Origin: Rhizobacter sp. | GTDB taxonomy: Bacteria; Pseudomonadota; Gammaproteobacteria; Burkholderiales; Burkholderiaceae_C | Direction: 5' to 3' | Assembly: GCA_023954175.1 (NCBI GenBank) | Contig: JAMLIM010000013.1 | Location: forward strand, 1 to 57,279 | Length of the DNA stretch: 57,279 nucleotides | Part shown: in pieces, positions 1-7,025 of the stretch | How positions within the stretch are numbered: position 1 is the first letter of the stretch | Layout: each line of letters opens with the position of its first letter | Position numbers and translations under genes: made by a program | Notes under the pieces: model-generated | Told to the model about the DNA's origin: nothing | Databases searched by the model: none | What the model saw: the letters and a program-made list of their open reading frames with translations, nothing else

Positions 1-54
1 GATGCCCAGCGTCCAGACGTGCTTTTCGATGAACTCGAAGTGCCGATAGGCCAT
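1..54 (-). CDS. ccoO: Cytochrome c oxidase cbb3-type subunit II, N-terminus only (partial)
   Basis: Only the first 18 codons lie in the window, reading MAYRHFEFIEKHVWTLGI from an ATG at 54-52. The RHxxIEK start is typical of CcoO, the membrane-anchored monohaem cytochrome c subunit that passes electrons to CcoN. It lies 10 bases downstream of the ccoN stop on the same strand, the usual ccoNO order. The rest of the gene, including the haem-binding CxxCH, is outside the window, so the call rests on these 18 residues and position. Confidence 0.75.
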   Translation of the reverse strand, partial: MAYRHFEFIEKHVWTLGI

Positions 55-64
55 GGTGCGCTCC

Positions 65-1531
65 TCAACTTGCCGCCGGCAGCGGCGCCGGCGTCTGGTG
101 CGGTATGGGTTCGGGGATCGGCACCGGAATCGGCAGGATGATCTTCCTGCGCGCGTCGGCGGCGGTGTACCAGAGGTTCCACGCCATCACCCACATGCCG
201 AGCCAGATCAGCACGCCGCCGAACCAGCGGAAGATGTAGAGCGGCTTGATCGCGATCAGGCTGTCGATGAACGAGTAGGTCAGCCCGCCGTCCGGGTTCG
301 TCGCGCGCCACATCATCCCTTCGGTCACGCCGGCGGCCCACATCGAGATCACGTAGAAGAGGGTGCCGCTCAGGTGCAGCCAGAAGTGCAGTTCCATGCC
401 ATTGTGCGAATGCATCGCCGGGCGGCCGAGCGCGCGCGGTGCCATGGCATAGAGCGAGCCGATCGTGATCATCGCGACCCAGCCGAGCGAGCCGGAGTGA
501 ACGTGGGCGATGGTCCAGTCGGTGTAGTGCGACAGCGAGTTGACGGTCTTGATCGCCATCATCGAGCCTTCGAAGGTCGAGGCGGCGTAGAACACGAGCG
601 ACAGGACCATGAACTTGGCGGCGGGGTCGTCCTTCAATCGATGCCATGAGCCGTTGAACGTCAGCAGGCCGTTCGCGGCGGAGCCCCAACTCGGCATCAG
701 CAGCACCAGCGAGAACGCCATGCCCACCGATTGCACCCAGTCCGGCAGCGCGGTGTACATCAGATGGTGCGCGCCGGCCCACATGTAGACCGAGATCAGG
801 GCCCAGAAATTGACGATCGAGAAGCGGTAGCTCCACAGCGGCTGCTGCGCCTGGCGCGGCACGAAGTAATACATCATGCCGAGGAAGCCGGCGGTGAGGA
901 AGAACGCCACCGCGTTGTGGCCGTACCACCACTGCACCATCGCATCGACCACGCCCGAGTAGATCGGATACGACTTGAACATCGACACCGGCACCGCAAG
1001 GTTGTTGACGATGTGAAGCAGCCCGACGGCAATGATGAAGGCGCCGTAGTACCAGTTCGAGACGTAGATGTGCTGGATGCGCCGGCGCGCGAGCGTGGCG
1101 AAGAACACCGCGCCGAAGCTGACCCAGACGACGGCGATGAATATGTCGATCCACCACTCCGGTTCGGCGTATTCCTTGCTTTGCGTCAGGCCCAGCGGCA
1201 TCGAAACCATCGCCAGCACACAGATCAGCTGCCAGCCCCAGAACGTGAACGTGGCCAGCCCGCCCCACGCCAGGCGCGTGTGCCCGGTGCGCTGCGCGCT
1301 GTAGTAGCAGGTACCCATCAGGGCCGAGCCACCGAAGCCGAAGATCACGCCGAAGGTGTGGTCGGGGCGCAGCTTGCTGAAGGTCAGGAACGGAATGTCG
1401 AAGTTCAGCGCCGGCCAGGCGAGCTCGGCGGCGAGGTACATGCCGACCAGCATGCCGACGATGCCCCATACGGCCGAGGCGAGCAGAAACAGACGCACGA
1501 CATGGTCGTTGTAGGTTTCGGTAGTCTGCAT
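65..1531 (-). CDS. ccoN: Cytochrome c oxidase cbb3-type subunit I
   Basis: This is the catalytic subunit of the high-affinity cbb3 terminal oxidase, a 488-aa inner-membrane protein that reduces O2 and pumps protons under microaerobic conditions. About twelve hydrophobic segments are visible. Haem and CuB ligand motifs are in place: H58 in LRPDHT, H205 in the [10 protein letters not shown] segment, the His pair at 255-256 and the HVH at 343-345. The C-terminus is a proline-rich tail ([11 protein letters not shown]), presumably cytoplasmic. An AGGGA ribosome site precedes the ATG. It follows the Dnr-like regulator gene after about 200 bases and continues into ccoO. Length is normal for the family. 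Confidence 0.95.
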   Translation of the reverse strand: MQTTETYNDHVVRLFLLASAVWGIVGMLVGMYLAAELAWPALNFDIPFLTFSKLRPDHTFGVIFGFGGSALMGTCYYSAQRTGHTRLAWGGLATFTFWGWQLICVLAMVSMPLGLTQSKEYAEPEWWIDIFIAVVWVSFGAVFFATLARRRIQHIYVSNWYYGAFIIAVGLLHIVNNLAVPVSMFKSYPIYSGVVDAMVQWWYGHNAVAFFLTAGFLGMMYYFVPRQAQQPLWSYRFSIVNFWALISVYMWAGAHHLMYTALPDWVQSVGMAFSLVLLMPSWGSAANGLLTFNGSWHRLKDDPAAKFMVLSLVFYAASTFEGSMMAIKTVNSLSHYTDWTIAHVHSGSLGWVAMITIGSLYAMAPRALGRPAMHSHNGMELHFWLHLSGTLFYVISMWAAGVTEGMMWRATNPDGGLTYSFIDSLIAIKPLYIFRWFGGVLIWLGMWVMAWNLWYTAADARRKIILPIPVPIPEPIPHQTPAPLPAAS

Positions 1532-1734
1532 TGGCGGTCCCTGTCCGAGGGCGCGGCTTGCACGGTGGTTGCAGGTGGTGCGCCAGAATGCATCGCGGCA
1601 CGACGCAGCGGCAGTCTACGCGCGGGTCGCACAAACGGCCGCGAGCTTATCCCGCATCGCAACCGGGCTTTGCGCCTTGCGGGCCAACTTGCGGGCCGGC
1701 TGGCCACGACTGCAGCGGCCACGCGGTCGCTGCG

Positions 1735-2424
1735 TCAGCGCAATGACTTGCTGTTAGCGAGTCGTTGCACGTCGGGCACGCTGATGCGTCGTCCCTGCAT
1801 CTGCAGCAGCCCCGTGGCTGCCAGATCGCGCAGCAGGCGCGAGAAGTGCTCGGGCGTCAGGCTGAGTTGCGAGGCGATGGCGGCCTTGGTGGCCGGCAGC
1901 GTGAACAGCCTCGGCCCGGGCCCGCTGCCGGCGCGGCGCACGAGGTAGTCGACCAGGCGTTCGCGGCCGCCGCCCAGGGCCTGACGTTCGAGCTCCTGCA
2001 CCAGTGACTCGCTGCGCTGGCTCAGGCTGGCGATGACGCGCCGCGCGAAGCGCGGGCTGCGTTCGATCTCGGCGAACACCGCTTCCTTCGCCAACTGCAG
2101 CACCAGCGCGTCGGTGGCCGCCTCGGCGTCGACCATCGCCGGGCGCTCGAGAAACATCACCGGTTCGCCGAAGCTGCGGCCGGCGCCGACGACACCGGTG
2201 AGCCGTTCACCGCGCGCCGGGCTGCGCGCGACGAGCCTGATCTCGCCGTGCACCACCACGTACATGTGGGTCGCGGCGTCACCCTTGCTGAACAGGCGCT
2301 CGCCGCGCGCCAGACGGCGCAGCGTGGTCGCCGCCGCCAGCCGTGCGAGCGTCGCCTCGTCCAGCGCCTTGAACATCGCAAGTGCGGCCAGAAAGGCCTG
2401 CGGCGCGATCTCGCGACGGGCCAT
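1735..2424 (-). CDS. Crp/Fnr-family transcriptional regulator, Dnr-like
   Basis: This 229-aa protein has a cyclic-nucleotide-binding-type beta-roll at about residues 15-125 and a Crp-type winged helix at about 165-215, where KAAIASQLSLTPEHFSRLLR matches the recognition helix region. There is no N-terminal cysteine cluster, so it is unlikely to be an Fe-S oxygen sensor of the Fnr type. The absence of that cluster, together with hemerythrin and cbb3 oxidase genes around it, fits the Dnr class of haem-dependent NO-responsive regulators; that assignment is inference. It starts 6 bases after the FmdE-like gene ends and is probably cotranscribed with it. The start is the first ATG and gives full family length. 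Confidence 0.8.
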   Translation of the reverse strand: MARREIAPQAFLAALAMFKALDEATLARLAAATTLRRLARGERLFSKGDAATHMYVVVHGEIRLVARSPARGERLTGVVGAGRSFGEPVMFLERPAMVDAEAATDALVLQLAKEAVFAEIERSPRFARRVIASLSQRSESLVQELERQALGGGRERLVDYLVRRAGSGPGPRLFTLPATKAAIASQLSLTPEHFSRLLRDLAATGLLQMQGRRISVPDVQRLANSKSLR

Positions 2425-2430
2425 CGGGGC

Positions 2431-3051
2431 TCAGCTTTCCATGGTGATCAGTTCGGGGTTGTTCGCATGCTCGACGAGTATCGCGCGCACCCAGTCCTGC
2501 CAGACCTTCGCGAAGACCTCTCGCTGCGCGCTGTTGGCGTCCGGCGCGAGTGCGGCCTGCATCTGCGCCATCAGGTTCGCCGGGCGCGGCACCGCCTCCA
2601 CATGGTGCGACACCTCGACGCTGCGGCCATTGTCGAGCCGCGTGAAGCGCATCTCGCCGTGCATCGGCACGCCGAAGGCGAGCAGGTCGCGCCGCGCATG
2701 GCGGCCCGCCAGGCCCTTGAAGCCGCCCGCGCCAGCCGCGCCGGTGACGAGTGTCGCCACGCTGGCCATCACGCCGACCACGCCGGCGTCCTGCGGGTCG
2801 CGCACTTCGACGCGCACCTCTCCACGGCGCGGCGTCTGGCCCGGGTACAGGCGGGCCAGCGCGGCGCACGTCATCAGCCAGGCGCCGGCCACGGTCGGGC
2901 ATGAATGCCCGGCCAGCTTGACGGCATCGAGATAGCGGTACTCGAGCATGCCGTCCTGCGCGGCGCCGAGCAGCTGCGCCAGCGCGTCGTGCACGACGAT
3001 GGTCGGTGCCTGGTCGAAGAACGCCGGCGTCTGCATCGCCGACCCGGTCAT
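2431..3051 (-). CDS. FmdE-like protein of unknown function
   Basis: This 206-aa soluble protein has no signal peptide. Residues around 48-65 (AGHSCPTVAGAWLMTCAAL) resemble the HGHLCPG metal-binding segment that opens the FmdE domain of formylmethanofuran dehydrogenase accessory proteins, and a glycine-rich stretch near 105-120 is where FmdE proteins carry their second conserved block. Formylmethanofuran itself is not expected in this kind of bacterium. The start ATG overlaps the hemerythrin stop by four bases (ATGA), so the two genes are translationally coupled. A second in-frame ATG at codon 6 is possible. The context suggests a role in NO or low-oxygen physiology, possibly metal or haem handling, but function is unproven. 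Confidence 0.6.
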   Translation of the reverse strand: MTGSAMQTPAFFDQAPTIVVHDALAQLLGAAQDGMLEYRYLDAVKLAGHSCPTVAGAWLMTCAALARLYPGQTPRRGEVRVEVRDPQDAGVVGVMASVATLVTGAAGAGGFKGLAGRHARRDLLAFGVPMHGEMRFTRLDNGRSVEVSHHVEAVPRPANLMAQMQAALAPDANSAQREVFAKVWQDWVRAILVEHANNPELITMES

Positions 3052-3521
3052 GCCGACTCCCGCTGCCCGGCGCCCTGGGCCGACAGCAGCCGCACATGGC
3101 GGCCGACCAGCACCGCGGCCGGGTACATCACGTCCTCTTCGGTGCGCGCATGCTGGACCAGCTCTTTCGTGAAGGCGACGACATCGCTGCGCCCCGCGAG
3201 TTCGGCCGCGGCCTGCAGGCGCTGGAGCGCAGCGACGATGACCTTGTGCTCCGCCAGCATCGCCGGCAGCTCGGCCTCCAGGCGGTCGGTCAACGCCAGC
3301 ACGTCGGTCATCTCCGCGTTGAACTCGCCGCGCGACAACGCGCCCAGCAGGCCCAGCGGCGGCAAGGCGATCTCGTCCTCCTTGACGAAGTGAGGGTGCA
3401 TCACCTCGGCCAGGTGCCTGGCGGCATCGCCGACGTCGCCGCCCGCCTGGGTGGCGAGGCGCAACGCGTCGTGCAGCGCTTCATGCTCCTGCTGCAAGGG
3501 GGTGGGAATGGTGAACTTCAT
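3048..3521 (-). CDS. Hemerythrin domain-containing protein
   Basis: This 157-aa cytoplasmic protein is an all-helical hemerythrin-like domain with a typical di-iron ligand pattern: QQEHEALH near residue 10, HPHFVKEDE near 45, AEHK near 85 and QHARTEEDVMYP near 125. Such single-domain hemerythrins bind O2, NO or iron and often accompany denitrification or microaerobic genes. The ATG at 3521 was chosen over the longer open frame upstream because a strong AAGGAGC lies just before it and the hemerythrin fold begins there. It follows the periplasmic protein gene by 20 bases and overlaps the next gene, so it sits in the middle of an operon. Confidence 0.88.
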   Translation of the reverse strand: MKFTIPTPLQQEHEALHDALRLATQAGGDVGDAARHLAEVMHPHFVKEDEIALPPLGLLGALSRGEFNAEMTDVLALTDRLEAELPAMLAEHKVIVAALQRLQAAAELAGRSDVVAFTKELVQHARTEEDVMYPAAVLVGRHVRLLSAQGAGQRESA

Positions 3522-3541
3522 GGGGTGCTCCTTCGGGGGTG

Positions 3542-4054
3542 TCACTGCGCGCTGCGGATCGGCTTGAAGCCAGGGTGGTCGAAGTGCGTCGCATAGCCGT
3601 TGACCGCCTTGGCGACCTGCACCAGACCCTGCTCGGGATGCTGCTGGCCGGCCTTGCCGTTCATCGCGTCCGTGCCGGCACCGATCTCGGCGATGAGAAC
3701 GTGCAGCACATCGTCGGCCTTCGGTTCGAGCTTGCAGTTGGCGACGATGCCGCCGACCTCGACCTCGACCTTGCTCGCAAGCGCAGCGTACTGCGCCGGG
3801 CTCAGCTTGCCGGCGTGCGCCGCTGCGAGTTGCGGCTCGACGAGCGCGCGGATGCGGTCCATGCCTTTGCGCAGTGGCGCGTCGGTGGCCCACTTGCGGC
3901 CTTGGTCCAGGCTCAGCTTGGCTGGCGCCGTGGCGTCGTGGCCGTGATCGTGGCTCTGCGCCTGGGCAAGGCCGGGCGCGAACGATGCGAAGGTTGCAGC
4001 GAGGGCGGTGGCGGCAACGGCGGCCGTCAAGCCGTGAAATCCCAAGGTCTTCAT
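3542..4054 (-). CDS. Predicted periplasmic protein of unknown function
   Basis: This 170-aa product has an N-terminal signal peptide of about 33 residues (hydrophobic core ending near AQAQS). The mature protein opens with a His/Asp-rich SHDHGHDA that could bind metal. The rest is mostly helical, contains one cysteine (IVANCKLEP) and ends in a His-containing GYATHFDHPGF segment. I do not recognise a characterised family. It is the first gene of the minus-strand cluster with hemerythrin, FmdE-like, Dnr-like and ccoN genes, and has a good AGAGGAG ribosome site. A periplasmic sensor or metal/haem-binding role in NO or O2 metabolism is plausible but only inferred from position. Confidence 0.7.
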   Translation of the reverse strand: MKTLGFHGLTAAVAATALAATFASFAPGLAQAQSHDHGHDATAPAKLSLDQGRKWATDAPLRKGMDRIRALVEPQLAAAHAGKLSPAQYAALASKVEVEVGGIVANCKLEPKADDVLHVLIAEIGAGTDAMNGKAGQQHPEQGLVQVAKAVNGYATHFDHPGFKPIRSAQ

Positions 4055-4157
4055 CTCGATCTCCTCTGAAGGGGCAGACGCTCATCGCCGGCCTCAGTCC
4101 TCAGATGGGCCCGATATGCCTTTGTTCGATGCCTCTGCCGGTCGATGTTGCACGGGC

Positions 4158-4171
4158 TTAGGAAAGATCAA
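4158..4171 (-). promoter_or_regulatory. Weak Fnr/Dnr-like half site
   Basis: The minus strand reads TTGATCTTTCCTAA. The first half is a perfect TTGAT and the second half matches the Fnr/Anr/Dnr palindrome (TTGAT-N4-ATCAA) at only two of five positions. It lies about 105 bases upstream of the first gene of the hemerythrin/Dnr cluster, a sensible place for such a site. Because half of it is degenerate, it could be chance. Confidence 0.2.
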
Positions 4172-4196
4172 GAAAGCGGACATCGTTGGGTTCGAC

Positions 4197-4238
4197 TGGT
4201 TGTGTCTGTCAAGTCGTGGAATTCGACAAACACAACCA
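4197..4238. repeat. Inverted repeat, 14-bp arms with one mismatch
   Basis: Left arm TGGTTGTGTCTGTC (4197-4210) pairs with right arm GACAAACACAACCA (4225-4238), one mismatch, with a 14-base spacer. There is no T-run on either side, so it is not a typical intrinsic terminator. It could be a regulator-binding site or a structured RNA 3' end of the upstream minus-strand gene that stops at 4399. Confidence 0.6.
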
Positions 4239-4398
4239 CGGATGCCTGCCTCCGCATGGCCAGCGTCTGTTGCCGGCCAAACACCTGCGTACGGAGCGAG
4301 GTCCGCGAGATGCGAGGCCAGGAGGCTGTTGGCCGCCGGGTACTTTCTCGTCGGCAGGCACAGTCCTCGGCTCGCGCTGCGTCGAAGGCACGTGGCGC

Positions 4399-5253
4399 CT
4401 ACCGTGTCGGTCTGGTTTTCAGGTCGGCCGCGAAGAAGGAGTCGAGTTCCACGCCGGCCGCCGCGTCGGCGAATCCATCGAATTTGCCGTGCTCGGCAAG
4501 TTGCCTGGCTGCACGCAGGAATCCGCCCCACGCCGCGCGCGCCATCGCGCCGCCGACACTGACTCGACGCACCCCGAGCGCCGCGATGTCGGACACCGTC
4601 ATCTCCGTCTCCCAGCCCACCAACAGGTTGACCGGCCTGGGTGCGACAGCGTCGACCACCGCGAGGATCTGCTCACGCGTGCGCAGGCCCGGCGCGTAGA
4701 GGCAGTCCGCGCCTGCTTGCGCATAGGCCTTGAGCCGGGTGATGGTTTCGACAATATCCGGGCGGCCCACCAAGAAGCACTCGGCGCGCCCGACCAGCAT
4801 GACCTCGCCGCCCGCCTTGTCGATGGCGCGGCGCGCCGCCCGAATCCGCTCGCACGCCAGGTCGATCGCATGCAGCGGATTCGCCTTGTCGCCAGTCGAG
4901 TCTTCGATCGACAGCCCGGCGATTCCCGTTTCGACTGCAAGACGAACGCTGTCGGCGACGCCCGCCGCATCGAGCGCGAAACCACGCTCGAAATCTGCGT
5001 TCACCGGCAAGTCGGTGGCCGCCACGATTTCATGCAGGTGGGCGAGAGCCATGTCGCGTGTGATTCCGTTGTCGGGGTGACCCCGCGACCAGGCAAACCC
5101 CGAACTCGTCGTCGCCAGTGCCTTGAAGCCCAGGCCTTGCAGCCATCGCGCGCTACCGATGTCCCAGGGGTTGGGAATCACGAAACACCCGGCTTGATGA
5201 AGTTGCCGGAACGACCGTCGCTTGTCGGCGACGCTGGTGTCAATTGCGGCCAT
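4399..5253 (-). CDS. Isocitrate lyase/PEP mutase family protein
   Basis: The product has the PEP-mutase-type TIM barrel fold. Visible signatures are KRRSFRQLHQAGCFVIPNPWD near the start, DFERGFA (metal-site aspartate region), GIAGLSIEDSTGD (the conserved ED loop) and ARRAIDKAGGEVMLVGRAE. Family members cleave or rearrange C-C or C-P bonds of 2,3-disubstituted malate-like or phosphonopyruvate substrates; the actual substrate here is unknown. The KKCGH signature of true isocitrate lyases is absent. I start at the ATG at 5253 (284 aa); a GTG six codons upstream (5271) has a weak purine stretch and is an alternative. It ends upstream of a 344-base gap, and the NIPSNAP-like gene precedes it on the same strand. 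Confidence 0.85.
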   Translation of the reverse strand: MAAIDTSVADKRRSFRQLHQAGCFVIPNPWDIGSARWLQGLGFKALATTSSGFAWSRGHPDNGITRDMALAHLHEIVAATDLPVNADFERGFALDAAGVADSVRLAVETGIAGLSIEDSTGDKANPLHAIDLACERIRAARRAIDKAGGEVMLVGRAECFLVGRPDIVETITRLKAYAQAGADCLYAPGLRTREQILAVVDAVAPRPVNLLVGWETEMTVSDIAALGVRRVSVGGAMARAAWGGFLRAARQLAEHGKFDGFADAAAGVELDSFFAADLKTRPTR

Positions 5254-5283
5254 GCGGGGCGACGCGATCACGGTCGGGGCTCT

Positions 5284-5640
5284 TCACGATGTTTGGACCG
5301 GCTGGCAAGCGAGTGCGGGGCGCCGGAAGATGGCGTCGACGACATCGGTGAATGTACGCTCCTCTTTCACGCCGAAGCGCTCTCGCTGCGCGAAGGCGCG
5401 CTTCGCGCGCCCGCCGTCGTCCGGCCTCGGGCGCTCGGGACAGGTTTCATGCTCGGCCAACGAGGCAAATGCGATCAGGCCCCGGGTCGCGTCGTTGCTG
5501 CCTTCGTGCGGCAGACAGTGCCCCGACAGATGCGCGCCGCAGCGCGGAATGATGCGGCCCCAGGCCTCGACGTGCGTCTTGAAGCGGTCGCGTTGAATGG
5601 GCCGATTTCGTCGCGAATGAAGCTTGCGAGGGTCATTCAT
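5284..5640 (-). CDS. Diverged NIPSNAP-family protein
   Basis: This 118-aa product resembles NIPSNAP ferredoxin-like domains. The segment HVEAWGRIIPRCGAHLSGH, then LPHEGSNDATRGLIAFASLA, then KRAFAQRERFGVKEERTF match the family in order and spacing. The N-terminal strand, normally like ELRRYRxxPG, reads KLHSRRNRPIQRDRF and is poorly conserved, as is the segment around residue 75 (CPERPRPDDGGRAK), so the gene may be decaying. The start is uncertain: ATG at 5640 gives family length, and another ATG at 5667 adds nine residues; neither has a strong ribosome site. It sits 12-30 bases before the PEP-mutase-like gene on the same strand and may be cotranscribed. NIPSNAP proteins have no settled biochemical role. 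Confidence 0.5.
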   Translation of the reverse strand: MNDPRKLHSRRNRPIQRDRFKTHVEAWGRIIPRCGAHLSGHCLPHEGSNDATRGLIAFASLAEHETCPERPRPDDGGRAKRAFAQRERFGVKEERTFTDVVDAIFRRPALACQPVQTS

Positions 5641-5767
5641 GGCCTTGATGTCCGGGCGGTGTGACATGCATTCTGCAACGGCTTCGCAACCGGTCGTTTC
5701 GCTGTCGACCGGAGCGTTCGGTGCGCCGCCAACCAGCGGCAAGCCCGGCTGACGGACAGCCTGGACA

Positions 5768-6382
5768 TCACCGACCCGATAGCGCCAGCTGCGTGCCGAG
5801 TGCGGCGTAGGTTGCAGCAAATCCGCGCCGCAACCATGCTTGTACCTTGGGCGAATCGATTACCGCGGTGCGAAAGGCATGTGCGAGAAGTCCATAGGCC
5901 ACGAACACGACAAGGGTCATGGCCATGAAAGCAGCACTCAACCCAAGCAGCTGGGCCAGCGGGGATGCCAAGCCCGGCCGCACGAACTGCGGCAGGAAAG
6001 CCAGAAAGAAGATGGTGAGCTTCGGGTTGAGGATGTTCAGGAGGAGCGCCTTGACAACCAGGCCGACAGCGCCTCCCTGGCCTTGCAATGGCTGGACGGC
6101 AAATGCACTTCGATCGCGCCAGGTGGCAAGTGCGAGATAGAAGAGATAGGCGACGCCTGCGTACCTGAGCAACTCGAACGCAAGCGCACTGGTGTGCATC
6201 ACGGCCGCCAAACCCAGGATTGTTGCCAGCAGATGCGGCACGATGCCAAGCGTGCAACCAAGGGCCGCAAAGGAGCTGGCACGGCGCCCCCGCGCCAGAC
6301 CCGTGGACACCGTGAAGACGACGCCAGTGCCCGGGATCAGCACCACCACCAGGGAGGTCAGCAAGAACTCGACAGTGAACAT
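5768..6382 (-). CDS. LysE/RhtB-family amino-acid exporter
   Basis: This 204-aa inner-membrane protein has about six transmembrane segments and the family hallmark near the N-terminus (VVVLIPGTGVVFTVSTGLARG), plus the LLNILNPKLTIFFLAFLPQF motif near residues 115-135. Members export amino acids or homoserine-lactone-like compounds; substrate cannot be read from sequence. The ATG at 6382 gives the usual family start, although the open frame continues far upstream. Upstream of this ATG the mRNA carries CCUCCUU, the complement of a Shine-Dalgarno sequence, rather than a ribosome site. It is transcribed divergently from the membrane-protein/TetR pair at 6585. Confidence 0.85.
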   Translation of the reverse strand: MFTVEFLLTSLVVVLIPGTGVVFTVSTGLARGRRASSFAALGCTLGIVPHLLATILGLAAVMHTSALAFELLRYAGVAYLFYLALATWRDRSAFAVQPLQGQGGAVGLVVKALLLNILNPKLTIFFLAFLPQFVRPGLASPLAQLLGLSAAFMAMTLVVFVAYGLLAHAFRTAVIDSPKVQAWLRRGFAATYAALGTQLALSGR

Positions 6383-6515
6383 GGAAGGAGGTCCCGTGGT
6401 GAGGTCTTTCGTGCGATCCGAACGGCTTGTCGAAGGGCGCGAAGCGCCGTCCTGAAGGTCCGGACCGCATCCGGCCGGGTGCAGCCGTCGCCGCCAGCCC
6501 GCATCGGTCGACAGG

Positions 6516-6547
6516 TTGACACAGGCCGTACACACCTGTACCGTGTA
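6516..6547 (+). promoter_or_regulatory. Candidate sigma-70 promoter with overlapping TetR-type operator
   Basis: A perfect TTGACA (6516-6521) is followed after 17 bases by TACCGT (6539-6544), a poor -10 element. Overlapping the spacer and -10 is an inverted repeat TACAC-N9-GTGTA (6529-6533 and 6543-6547). The position, just before a membrane-protein gene and its coupled TetR gene, is where a TetR repressor would act on its own operon. The assignment is inference from sequence and location. Confidence 0.4.
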
Positions 6548-6584
6548 GCCTGAATCGTACAACACTTTACGCTTGGAGATCGAC

Positions 6585-7025
6585 ATGCAACACCGAACAG
6601 ATTCATCCCTCGAGCGCACCGCTGGCGCGGCACTTGCAGTTCTCATCGTGCTGCAGACGACCATGCTCGGTGCGCTGTTCAGTTCCACACCGCCGCATCC
6701 CCCGCTGGTGGTGGCGCCGTTCGCGCTCGGGCCGTTCTTGGGCGCCGCGATCGCGTTGCCAGTTGCCGCACTCGTGCTGGGTGCCGCGCGGACCCGTGAG
6801 GGTCGCGCCGCCAGCGGCGTCGCCGCGTTGTTCGCTCTGGTTTCGTTCGGGCCGCAGAAGTGGTTCGATCCGGCTTTCGCGCAGATTTGGCCGGCCGTCG
6901 TGCTCGCGCAGATCTCCATCGTCGCGCTCGGCTGGGCGCTGTACCGGCGCACCCGCACGGTCTCCGGCGGCGACACCGGTTCCGGCGCGTATGCAGGCCG
7001 CGCCATGCCAATGCGGGAGCATTGA
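6585..7025 (+). CDS. Small multi-pass membrane protein of unknown function
   Basis: This 146-aa product has four hydrophobic segments, at about residues 14-32, 44-66, 74-92 and 100-118, separated by short charged loops, and a polar C-terminal tail. It resembles small uncharacterised bacterial membrane proteins and I recognise no functional motif. ATG 6585 is chosen because GGAG lies six bases upstream; a TTG four codons earlier would place that GGAG inside the gene. Its stop shares one base with the start of the TetR gene (TGATG), so the two are an operon and the regulator probably controls this protein. A small-molecule export or resistance role is possible but not shown. Confidence 0.65.
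   Translation: MQHRTDSSLERTAGAALAVLIVLQTTMLGALFSSTPPHPPLVVAPFALGPFLGAAIALPVAALVLGAARTREGRAASGVAALFALVSFGPQKWFDPAFAQIWPAVVLAQISIVALGWALYRRTRTVSGGDTGSGAYAGRAMPMREH

Larger units (their letters stand above)
4055..4398. other. Intergenic region between two minus-strand genes
   Basis: These 344 bases hold no convincing gene. The frames that cross it are shadows without family resemblance. The region must contain the promoter of the periplasmic-protein/hemerythrin cluster. It contains a near-perfect inverted repeat at 4197-4238 and a half Fnr/Dnr-type site at 4158-4171, listed separately. Confidence 0.5.

Noticed and set aside
1560-1734. Fnr box between the Dnr-like gene and ccoN
   Set aside because: No TTGAT-N4-ATCAA-like sequence is present; the only repeated element is a short CTTGCGGGCC pair that does not form a palindrome.
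53-1948. Open frames on the plus strand opposite ccoN and the Dnr-like gene
   Set aside because: They are Arg/His-rich antisense shadows of conserved genes and have no ribosome sites or family resemblance.
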